Shown here: positions 1 through 6,902 of the stretch, piece after piece
Position numbering within the stretch: position 1 is the first letter of the stretch
Layout: each line of letters opens with the position of its first letter
NCBI GenBank assembly: GCA_003170655.1
Contig: PMYY01000105.1
Coordinates: 12,706-24,876 of the forward strand
Direction of reading: 5' to 3'
Source of the DNA: Nitrospiraceae bacterium
GTDB lineage: Bacteria > Nitrospirota > Thermodesulfovibrionia > Thermodesulfovibrionales > Dissulfurispiraceae
DNA length: 12,171 bases
Notes under the pieces: generated by a model
The model's database searches: none
Told to the model about the DNA's origin: nothing
Seen by the model: the letters and a program-made list of their open reading frames with translations, nothing else
Position numbers and translations under genes: made by a program

Positions 1-699
1 GCGGTAGCGCTTGCAGAGGCTGTCTCCGGCTCCGAAGAGGCCTTTGCCAAACTGATGAACGCGAAAGCCCTTAGCATTGGTGCGGAGAGTACACGGTACG
101 TCAATGCCTCGGGACTTCCCGGAGACGGGCAGCACATCACTGCGTTTGACCTTGCTCTCATAATGAAACAGGCCCTCTGCTACCCTATGATCGTCGAGAT
201 AGTGAACACTCGTGCCCAGCAGATCTTTACCGAGGGTGGCCGGAAGATACTTGTTAGGAATACTAATCACCTGCTCTGGACGGATGAGGATATGGTTGGC
301 GGAAAGACGGGATATACTAGGGCGGCGAGGCACTGTTTCGTCTGCGCGGGACAGAAGGGCGACAAGATTCTTGTGGCTGCGGTACTCGGAGAATCGGTCC
401 GGAGTGAGCTCTGGCATGACGCTTCTACCCTTCTTGCGCGCGGCGAAGATGTACTGAGCAAAAAAAGAGAGCCTGAAATTTATTACACATCCATTTCGGA
501 TAGCCCTGTAGTCTACGCTTCCCAGAAGGTAAAAAATAAGCATAAAGTGGTCAAATCCAAATCGAAGGACGATAAGGCCTCAAAAATCGCCAAGATATCG
601 AAAAAGAAAAGATCCGCTTCCGCCAAGAATAAGACGAGAAAGAAAAAGGGAGGCGCAGTAAGCGCCGAAAATACAGTGATCGCCAAGGGTATTTCGTAA
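1..699 (+). CDS. D-alanyl-D-alanine carboxypeptidase, peptidase S11 (DacA/PBP5 family), 5'-truncated
   Basis: The frame is open from base 1 to the TAA at 697-699, so the gene begins upstream of the window and the ATG at 55 is internal. The visible 232 residues match the second half of the S11 penicillin-binding peptidase fold. The opening AVALAE is the segment that normally follows the SxN active-site motif, which must lie just outside. The third catalytic motif, KTG, is at 304-312 in GGKTGYT. The family removes the terminal D-Ala from peptidoglycan pentapeptides in the periplasm, limiting cross-linking. Instead of the usual PBP5 C-terminal beta domain and amphipathic anchor, the catalytic part is followed by a lysine-rich tail (523-696, about 19 Lys in 58 residues). 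The catalytic Ser-x-x-Lys and any signal peptide cannot be seen. Paralogue identity (dacA, dacC, dacF) cannot be decided. The gene ends 38 bases before murD. Confidence 0.92.
   Translation, partial: AVALAEAVSGSEEAFAKLMNAKALSIGAESTRYVNASGLPGDGQHITAFDLALIMKQALCYPMIVEIVNTRAQQIFTEGGRKILVRNTNHLLWTDEDMVGGKTGYTRAARHCFVCAGQKGDKILVAAVLGESVRSELWHDASTLLARGEDVLSKKREPEIYYTSISDSPVVYASQKVKNKHKVVKSKSKDDKASKIAKISKKKRSASAKNKTRKKKGGAVSAENTVIAKGIS
523..696 (+). other. Lysine-rich low-complexity C-terminal tail of the carboxypeptidase
   Basis: About 58 residues with roughly 19 Lys and 2 Arg and almost no hydrophobic blocks, in A-rich DNA. The tail lies after the catalytic domain, where PBP5-type enzymes usually have a beta domain and membrane anchor. 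A polycationic tail could contact anionic surface polymers or outer-membrane lipid. That role is inference from charge only. Confidence 0.75.
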
Positions 700-737
700 A
701 TGTATCAAGTACCCGGAGATTCATATTTTTACTAATA

Positions 738-2183
738 ATGGTGACGGCTTTTCATGAAAAAAAAATCACCGTAGTAGGTCTTGCGAGGAGCGGCGTCGGT
801 GCAGCGAACCTTCTTGTTTCATTGGGGGCAAAGGTCACAGTTACCGACAGAAAGAAGCCGGAACAGCTCGATGCATTTATAAAGGCCCTCAGCCCCGAAG
901 TTTCTCTTTCACTCGGAAATCATCCCGCAGAACTATTTGAATCATCCGATCTAATCGTTATAAGTCCGGGGGTCTCACTTGAAAGCGGGCCCATGGCCCT
1001 TGCGCGCAGTAAGGGAGTTAGGATTATAGGAGAACTCGAACTGGCATTTCAGGCCCTTCGGTCCTACGGTTCTGTGACTGTGCCGGAATTTCTCGCTGTT
1101 ACCGGAACTAACGGGAAGTCGACTACGACAGCTCTTCTCGACGCAATGCTCAAGAGCGGCGGAATCGGAACGATACTGGGCGGAAATATCGGCAATTCCC
1201 TCGCGACGGAAATACTCGATCTGCTCGGCAACAGCCCTGCAACTGCCGCCGCACGCTATATTGTGGCCGAGTTGTCAAGCTTTCAGCTCGAAACGATAGA
1301 GACCTTCAGGCCCAAGGGTTCGACAATCCTGAACATAACGCCAGACCACCTCGATCGCTATCACGAAATGGATGCATACATTAGCGCAAAGTGCAGGGTG
1401 GCAACTAACCAGATTGCTACTGATTATCTCGTCCTAAATGCAGACGATCCATATACAGCCGAATTAAAGCGCATAGTAGGCAGGCAGAAGCAGGGGCCGC
1501 AGATCTTTTATTTCAGCCGAAAGGGCGCGGTAGAAGGCATATATTATGAAAAGGGAAAGATCCGTTTCAATCTTCCACAGGATAGGCTGCGTCAGCTAGA
1601 TCCCAGTCTTGATTCGCCCGATTCAGCATTCACCCTCGATCCCGAATCGTTTGCGATCAAGGGAGTACATAACGTCGAAAACGCTATGTCGGCCGCTCTG
1701 ATGGCTTATTTGTCCGGTTGCAACTTCGATGGAATAAAAGACGCACTTGCGACGTTCCCCGGACTCGAACACAGGCTCGAATTCGTGCGTGAGCTTAACG
1801 GTGTCAGATATATCAACGATTCGAAAGGGACGAATGTAGGAGCAGTCCTGAAATCGCTGGAAGGGTTTACAGAGCCCGTTATCCTCATAGCCGGCGGGCG
1901 TGACAAGGACAGTGATTTTTCACTCTTGAGACAGATGATAAAGGAGAAGGTAAAACGACTCGTGCTTGTCGGAGATGCCGCCGAAAAGATCGGCAAGGCG
2001 GTCTGTGACATGACTGAGTGTGAGATGGCAGGGTTCGATTTCCCGAGTGCAGTTGCGAAAGCGAAGGAAGCAGCGGCTCCCGGAGATGTGGTGCTGCTTT
2101 CACCGGCCTGTGCGAGCTTCGATATGTTCAGGGACTTCGAGGATAGGGGGAAGCAGTTCAAAAGGATGGTAATGGAATTATGA
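738..2183 (+). CDS. murD: UDP-N-acetylmuramoyl-L-alanine:D-glutamate ligase MurD
   Basis: Cytoplasmic ATP-dependent Mur ligase that adds D-Glu to UDP-MurNAc-L-Ala. An N-terminal Rossmann-like domain (VVGLARSGVGAAN, residues 12-24) is followed by the ATP loop GTNGKSTT at 123-130. AELSSFQLE at 177-185 supplies the Mg-binding Glu178. NITPDHLDRY at 199-208 has the conserved His204, and Lys218 in SAKCRV corresponds to the carbamylated lysine of Mur ligases. The C-terminal domain shows NDSKGTN (360-366), IAGGRDKDSDF (384-394) and SPACASFDMFRDFEDRG (455-471), typical of MurD rather than MurC, E or F. At 481 residues it is somewhat longer than E. coli MurD (438), the extra length lying partly around residues 250-300. 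The ATG at 738 is the first ATG in frame; a GGAG at 715-718 is rather far upstream, and GTG 741 is an alternative. The stop overlaps the ftsW start by four bases. Confidence 0.97.
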   Translation: MVTAFHEKKITVVGLARSGVGAANLLVSLGAKVTVTDRKKPEQLDAFIKALSPEVSLSLGNHPAELFESSDLIVISPGVSLESGPMALARSKGVRIIGELELAFQALRSYGSVTVPEFLAVTGTNGKSTTTALLDAMLKSGGIGTILGGNIGNSLATEILDLLGNSPATAAARYIVAELSSFQLETIETFRPKGSTILNITPDHLDRYHEMDAYISAKCRVATNQIATDYLVLNADDPYTAELKRIVGRQKQGPQIFYFSRKGAVEGIYYEKGKIRFNLPQDRLRQLDPSLDSPDSAFTLDPESFAIKGVHNVENAMSAALMAYLSGCNFDGIKDALATFPGLEHRLEFVRELNGVRYINDSKGTNVGAVLKSLEGFTEPVILIAGGRDKDSDFSLLRQMIKEKVKRLVLVGDAAEKIGKAVCDMTECEMAGFDFPSAVAKAKEAAAPGDVVLLSPACASFDMFRDFEDRGKQFKRMVMEL

Positions 2184-3460
2184 CCCAGCGCTTCGACAGG
2201 GTCGTACTGGCCCTCGTAATCCTCCTGATCCTTATCGGCCTCACGGCTGTTTACAGCTCTACCTCCGTAATATCGCCGGCGCTGCAGCACAAGGGCAAGG
2301 CGCTTGGTACTACGGTAAACCAGTTCAGCTATTTGAAGAAACAGTTTCTCACTGTACTGATCGGCATAATTGCAATGTTCGCGGCATATAAAGTGCCGCT
2401 GGAATATCTGAAAAAGATGGTGATACCACTTCTTGTCATATCTCTCGTCTGCCTTCTCCTCGTCTTTACGGGCCTCGGCATAAGCGCCGGAGGGGCACGG
2501 AGATGGCTCAGGCTCTGGCCTTCGAGTTTTCAACCCTCGGAGCTTGTAAAGCTTTCGATGGTCATCTTCCTTGCTTGGTTCATGAGTCATGCTTCATACA
2601 GCCGCGATAAAATCCTCTCTTTTCTTATTCCGATTATGGTAATGGCAGCTTTCCAGGTTGTCTTTCTGAAGCAGCCCGACTTCGGCGCGACCATGAGCCT
2701 GGCTATCCTTACCGTGGCGATGCTCTTTCTATCGGGGACCAAGCTAAAATATCTTTTTTCCCTCGGGCTGGTCGCAATTCCGGTGCTTGCAAAGCTCATC
2801 ATGGAACCGTACCGATGGAAGAGGGTAACGGCCTTTCTTGATCCGTGGAAGGATCCCCAGGGCTCAGGGTTTCAACTCACTCAATCCTTCATAGCATTCG
2901 GAAGCGGAGGACCGCTGGGAGTCGGATTGGGCGAGAGCAAACAGAAGCTCTCCTTCTTGCCTGAGGTTCATACTGACTTCATATTTTCCCTTATCGGTGA
3001 AGAGCTGGGGTTCATAGGGGCAGCGGTTGTCGTGGCTCTTTTCTTCTTCCTGTTCTTAAGGGGATTCATGATAGCAAGAAAGATCGAAGATCCTTTTGCT
3101 TATTATCTGGCCTCCGGCTTGTCCCTCATGATCGGTATTCAGTCTGTCTTCAATTTTGCGGTCGTCACGGGACTCATTCCTACAAAGGGTCTCCCGCTGC
3201 CTTTTATAAGTTATGGAGGGTCTTCCCTTGTGATCAGCATGGTTGCTGCAGGCCTCTTGCTAAATGTGTCGAGGTTAAGAGACGATGCGCGGACCGGACA
3301 CGATATATTGCACATCAGGAACAATCTTGCCGTGACTGATGTGACTGCCGGAGATGAAGCGAAGGCAAACCAGTACGTCTTGGGCCGGGGATATGGTCAA
3401 TTTAGTGCAAAGCGACGCACCAAGTTGAGCTATTTCAAGAAAAACAGGAATAAATCATGA
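2180..3460 (+). CDS. ftsW: Septal peptidoglycan glycosyltransferase FtsW (SEDS family)
   Basis: Polytopic inner-membrane SEDS protein that polymerises lipid II into glycan at the division septum, working with a class B PBP (FtsI, not in this window). About ten hydrophobic segments run from residue 8 to 364. SEDS signatures visible are GGARRWLRL (104-112), QPSELVKL (118-125), KQPDFGAT (164-171), the GSGF-QLTQSFIAFGSGG region (228-244), and PEVHTDFIFSLIGEELGF (261-278), whose Asp266 corresponds to the essential acidic residue of FtsW/RodA. PTKGLPLPFISYGGSSL (334-350) is the classic C-terminal SEDS signature. The position between murD and murG and the ISYGGSS context favour FtsW over RodA. Residues 366-426 form a hydrophilic, basic C-terminal tail after the last membrane segment. 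The gene starts on the murD stop (ATGA) and ends on the murG start (ATGA), suggesting translational coupling on both sides. Confidence 0.95.
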   Translation: MTQRFDRVVLALVILLILIGLTAVYSSTSVISPALQHKGKALGTTVNQFSYLKKQFLTVLIGIIAMFAAYKVPLEYLKKMVIPLLVISLVCLLLVFTGLGISAGGARRWLRLWPSSFQPSELVKLSMVIFLAWFMSHASYSRDKILSFLIPIMVMAAFQVVFLKQPDFGATMSLAILTVAMLFLSGTKLKYLFSLGLVAIPVLAKLIMEPYRWKRVTAFLDPWKDPQGSGFQLTQSFIAFGSGGPLGVGLGESKQKLSFLPEVHTDFIFSLIGEELGFIGAAVVVALFFFLFLRGFMIARKIEDPFAYYLASGLSLMIGIQSVFNFAVVTGLIPTKGLPLPFISYGGSSLVISMVAAGLLLNVSRLRDDARTGHDILHIRNNLAVTDVTAGDEAKANQYVLGRGYGQFSAKRRTKLSYFKKNRNKS

Positions 3461-4554
3461 GGGTCATTATCGCAGGCGGCGGCACAGGGGGGCATCTCTT
3501 CCCGGGGATCGCAGTGGCCGAAGAATTTATGAAAAGGGGCCGCGCTGCCAGGGTTGTCTTTGTCGGCACTGAACATGGCATAGAAGCGAGGATAATCCCG
3601 AAGGAGGGATACCCGATCGAATTCCTGAGCGCTGAGGGTTTGGTCGGCAAGACCCCTCTCAAAAAATTGAAGGCCCTTTATCTATTTCTGGTCTCTCTTG
3701 GCCAGTCGCGCAGGATAATTTTATCGGTCCGGCCCGACATCGTCGTCGGCGTCGGCGGCTATGCTTCTGTCGGAATGGTCATTACAGCTCATTTCATGGG
3801 AATCCGTACAATTATAATGGAACAGAATTCAGTGGCTGGACGTGCCAATCGCTTGCTTGGCTGGTTTGCTGATGCGATCGCGGTCACATATCAGGAGAGC
3901 ATCTCTTTTTTCCCGAGGGAAAAGACTTTTTTGACAGGCAATCCCGTCAGAAATAAAATACTCGTGCGGGATGCAGTCGACATCAGGGAGGTATTCGGTT
4001 TAGAAAAGGACCGTTTCACCGTCCTCATCTTCGGCGGAAGTCTGGGAGCGCGTACAATTAACAACGCAATGAACGAGGCATTGCATTATCTCCTCGATTT
4101 GAGAGAAAATATTCAGTTTGTTCATCAAACCGGTGAGAAAGACCTGAAAGGTGTAAAGGAAGGTTATAAAAGGCTGGGCTTCGCCTGTGCGGTGCTGCCG
4201 TTTATATATCAGATGGCTGATGCATATTCTGTTGCAGATCTGATCGTATGCAGGGCCGGCGCAAGCACGCTGTCCGAAATTACTGCGATGGGAAAGACTT
4301 CGGTGCTGATACCGTATCCCCACGCCGCATCGAACCACCAGGAGTCGAATGCGAGAAAACTCGAGGACATGGGGGCCGCCACCGTGATACTGGATAAGCA
4401 TCTGTCCGGAGAGGTGATGGCCAAGGTAATCCGCGGTCTTTACGACAGCCCGGAAAAGAGGAGAGAGATGCAGAAAGCGTCGAAGGCGTTTGGGAGGACC
4501 GACGCAGCGGAGAAGATCGTCGATCTGGCGATGAACCTCACCGGCAAGACATAG
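3457..4554 (+). CDS. murG: UDP-GlcNAc:undecaprenyl-pyrophosphoryl-MurNAc-pentapeptide GlcNAc transferase MurG
   Basis: Peripheral membrane GT-B (GT28) enzyme on the cytoplasmic face that converts lipid I to lipid II. The N-terminal glycine loop GGGTGGH is at residues 7-13 (His13), followed by VGVGGYAS (97-104) and IMEQNSVAGRANRLL (120-134). TGNPVRNKI (160-168) and FGGSLGAR (192-199) mark the start of the nucleotide-binding C-terminal domain. RAGASTLSEITAMGK (266-280) includes Glu274, and PHAASNHQESNA (288-299) carries the UDP-GlcNAc-binding Gln/Glu region. The length, 365 residues, is normal for the family. The ATG overlaps the ftsW TGA, and the stop is followed by a 20-base gap to murC. No oddities were noticed. 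Confidence 0.98.
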   Translation: MRVIIAGGGTGGHLFPGIAVAEEFMKRGRAARVVFVGTEHGIEARIIPKEGYPIEFLSAEGLVGKTPLKKLKALYLFLVSLGQSRRIILSVRPDIVVGVGGYASVGMVITAHFMGIRTIIMEQNSVAGRANRLLGWFADAIAVTYQESISFFPREKTFLTGNPVRNKILVRDAVDIREVFGLEKDRFTVLIFGGSLGARTINNAMNEALHYLLDLRENIQFVHQTGEKDLKGVKEGYKRLGFACAVLPFIYQMADAYSVADLIVCRAGASTLSEITAMGKTSVLIPYPHAASNHQESNARKLEDMGAATVILDKHLSGEVMAKVIRGLYDSPEKRREMQKASKAFGRTDAAEKIVDLAMNLTGKT

Positions 4555-4557
4555 CAC

Positions 4558-4566
4558 AGGAAAGGG
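4558..4566 (+). promoter_or_regulatory. Ribosome binding site for murC
   Basis: A purine-rich AGGAAAGGG lies 8 bases before the ATG at 4575, in the only sizeable gap (20 bases) between the wall-synthesis genes. It supports the murC start chosen. Confidence 0.6.
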
Positions 4567-4574
4567 TCCAGGCA

Positions 4575-5942
4575 ATGTTCAATCAATACAGGGTAATACA
4601 TTTTGTCGGAATCGGCGGCATCGGTATGAGCGGAATCGCAGAGGTGCTGCACAATCTCGGATACGAGGTGACAGGGTCCGATATACGTGAATCTGACACT
4701 ACTTCAAGGTTGCGGGACCAGGGGATGAAGATATTTATTGGCCACGATGAAAAGAATATCGATGCGGCCCACGTGGTGGTGACATCGTCAGCAGTTTCAC
4801 CGACCAACCCGGAGGTGACGGCCGCAAAAGATCGTGCTGTCCCGGTCATACCGAGGGCGGAGATGCTCGCGGAACTTGGCAGGCTCAAATACGGCATCCT
4901 CGTGGCGGGTGCGCACGGCAAGACTACTACCACGTCGTTGATTGCAACTTTGCTCGGCGAAGGCGGTTTCGATCCCACGGTAGTTATAGGCGGCAAACTG
5001 AAGGCATTTGGCAGCAACGCGAGGCTCGGGCAGGGTGAATTCCTAGTCGCGGAGGCGGACGAGAGCGACGGCTCGTTCCTGAAGCTCAGTCCCACCATAG
5101 CCGTCATCACCAACATCGACAGGGAACACATGGATTATTTCAAGGATATCGAGACCCTTAAGAGCGCCTTTCTCTCATTTATCAACAAGGTTCCCTTTTA
5201 CGGTGTGGCGATTGTCTGTAAGGAAAACGAACATACGCGTGAAATCATCCCTCAAATAAAGAGGAGGGTGCTCACCTACGGACTTTCGCACGATTCAGAT
5301 ATGTATGCGAGGAACATCACTTACGGGGGCTCCGGGATGAGCTTTGAGGCAATATTCAAAGGTGAACCAATGGGTGTTTACAGTGTTCCGGTGCCGGGAG
5401 TACATAACGTTCTCAACAGCCTTGCAGCAATGTTGACGGCGATGGAGCTTCAGATACCGCAGGACAAGATCAGGGCCAGCCTCGGCAGCTTCGGTGGGGT
5501 ACAACGTAGGTTTGAATTGAGGGGCGAGTCAAGAGGCGTAAGAGTCTATGATGATTATGGACACCATCCCGTCGAAATCAGGGCCGTGCTCAAGGCGGCA
5601 CGGGAATGCTTCAAGGACAACCGCATCGTAATCATATTCCAGCCACACAGGTATACACGTACGCGCGACCTGATGGCTGATTTTGCCCTCAGCTTTGCTT
5701 CTGCGGATAGGCTCTACCTCCTCGACATTTACGCGGCCAGCGAGTCGCCTATCGAGGGGGTCGATTCAACTGTCCTGCTGAAAAGAATACGCGACGTCGG
5801 ATCATTAAAGGCAGACCATATACCGGACAGGAAAGAGCTGGTGAAAACGGTGCTTGCCGATCTCAAGCAGGGAGATGTAGTGATTACTCTCGGCGCGGGG
5901 GACGTCTACAAACTAGGCGAGGAGATACTGAAGGCGCTATGA
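4575..5942 (+). CDS. murC: UDP-N-acetylmuramate:L-alanine ligase MurC
   Basis: First Mur ligase of the cytoplasmic pathway; it adds L-Ala to UDP-MurNAc using ATP. The N-terminal domain begins HFVGIGGIGMSGIAEVL (residues 9-25), a hallmark of MurC. The ATP loop is GAHGKTTTT at 112-120. The central domain has EADESDGSFLKLSP (160-173) and NIDREHMDYF (180-189), the Mg and substrate-binding segment. The C-terminal domain holds DDYGHHPVEIRAVL, FQPHRYTRT and GAGDVYKLGEEIL, all typical of MurC. The length of 455 residues is normal. The stop overlaps the ddl start by four bases, so there is no room for murB, which often lies between these two genes, and no sign of a MurC-MurB or MurC-Ddl fusion. Confidence 0.98.
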   Translation: MFNQYRVIHFVGIGGIGMSGIAEVLHNLGYEVTGSDIRESDTTSRLRDQGMKIFIGHDEKNIDAAHVVVTSSAVSPTNPEVTAAKDRAVPVIPRAEMLAELGRLKYGILVAGAHGKTTTTSLIATLLGEGGFDPTVVIGGKLKAFGSNARLGQGEFLVAEADESDGSFLKLSPTIAVITNIDREHMDYFKDIETLKSAFLSFINKVPFYGVAIVCKENEHTREIIPQIKRRVLTYGLSHDSDMYARNITYGGSGMSFEAIFKGEPMGVYSVPVPGVHNVLNSLAAMLTAMELQIPQDKIRASLGSFGGVQRRFELRGESRGVRVYDDYGHHPVEIRAVLKAARECFKDNRIVIIFQPHRYTRTRDLMADFALSFASADRLYLLDIYAASESPIEGVDSTVLLKRIRDVGSLKADHIPDRKELVKTVLADLKQGDVVITLGAGDVYKLGEEILKAL

Positions 5943-6886
5943 TTACAGCTAAAAAGATTGGTGTCCTGGCAGGTGGCATATCAGCGGAAAGGGAAGTTTC
6001 GCTAAAGAGCGGTAATGCGATATATAAGGCGTTATTGGGCAGGGGCTATAACGCCGTGTTTATCGATGCGGCTGAAGACTTGCACGCCTTGATTACCTCG
6101 CAGAAGGTTGAGGTTGTTTTCATAGCCCTCCATGGTGGTCAAGGCGAGAACGGCTCAGTGCAAGGGTTCCTTGAGGTAATGGGCATACCATATACAGGAT
6201 CCGGGGTGCTAGCATCGGCTGTCGCCATGGACAAAGAGACATCGAAGAAAATATTTTTGTATCATGGAATCCCGGTGCCTCTATTTAAGATCATACATCG
6301 CGACGAGCTGCTGGGTACTATTGAAACAGTAGCTGCGGGATGTCTCATCGGCGGACCGATGATAGATTTCGGTATGCCCTGGGTGATCAAGCCGGCTACG
6401 GAGGGTTCCAGCATAGGGGTTCATATCGTAAAGAATGGCGACGAGCTTGGACCCGCCCTCGATGACGCATTCAAGTACGGAGACACGATCATCGTTGAAC
6501 AGTATGTGAAGGGCAAGGAGGTGCAGATAGGCATCCTGGGGCAAAAGGCACTTGGAGGAGTGGAAGTGAGGACTTCTCTCGAATTCTACAGCTATGAGGC
6601 TAAATATATTCCGGGGCATACAAACTACGTTCTTCCCCCTGATGTTAGTGAGGAAGATTATGAAATGCTCAAAACAACGGCTTTACGCGCACATAATGCT
6701 CTGGGTTGTGCGGGCGCGACTAGGGTTGATCTCATTCTTGACGCCGGGGGCAAGGCCTATCTGCTCGAAATCAATACGATACCGGGCATGACCGAGACCA
6801 GTCTGCTGCCTAAGATTGCCAAACTTGCGGGTTTAGAATTCGCCGATCTGATTGAGGAAATTCTCAAATCCTCCCTGGAGCATTGA
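5939..6886 (+). CDS. ddl: D-alanine:D-alanine ligase Ddl (ATP-grasp)
   Basis: Makes the D-Ala-D-Ala dipeptide that MurF adds to the peptidoglycan precursor. N-terminal GGISAEREVSLKSG (residues 12-25) includes Glu17, the residue that contacts the first D-Ala. ALHGGQGENGSVQGFLE (63-79) is the family signature. The ATP-grasp domain shows WVIKPATEGSSIGV (148-161), VEQYVKGKEVQIGI (186-199) and the Mg-binding Asp264, Glu277 and Asn279 in LLEINTIPGMTETS. The omega loop reads EAKY with Tyr223, the residue associated with D-Ala as second substrate; D-lactate ligases carry Phe there. This predicts normal vancomycin-sensitive termini. Length is 315 residues, close to E. coli DdlB (306). The gene starts on the murC stop (ATGA) and ends 16 bases before the chosen ftsQ ATG. 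Confidence 0.97.
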   Translation: MITAKKIGVLAGGISAEREVSLKSGNAIYKALLGRGYNAVFIDAAEDLHALITSQKVEVVFIALHGGQGENGSVQGFLEVMGIPYTGSGVLASAVAMDKETSKKIFLYHGIPVPLFKIIHRDELLGTIETVAAGCLIGGPMIDFGMPWVIKPATEGSSIGVHIVKNGDELGPALDDAFKYGDTIIVEQYVKGKEVQIGILGQKALGGVEVRTSLEFYSYEAKYIPGHTNYVLPPDVSEEDYEMLKTTALRAHNALGCAGATRVDLILDAGGKAYLLEINTIPGMTETSLLPKIAKLAGLEFADLIEEILKSSLEH

Positions 6887-6890
6887 AGCC

Positions 6891-6895
6891 AAAGG
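6891..6895 (+). promoter_or_regulatory. Ribosome binding site deciding the ftsQ start
   Basis: AAAGG lies 7 bases before the ATG at 6903 and only 2 bases before an out-of-frame ATG at 6898 that is followed at once by TGA. Spacing therefore favours 6903 as the ftsQ start over the in-frame TTG at 6852 inside ddl. Confidence 0.55.
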
Positions 6896-6902
6896 CCATG
6901 TG

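Noticed and set aside
700..737. AT-rich gap before murD as a possible promoter
   Set aside because: No convincing -35/-10 pair with proper spacing could be identified; the TATTTT-like stretch alone is not enough.
1706..2590. Reverse-strand open frame (294 codons) opposite the end of murD and start of ftsW
   Set aside because: Composition is that of an antisense shadow, with many charged residues and no family resemblance, and it spans a conserved gene junction.
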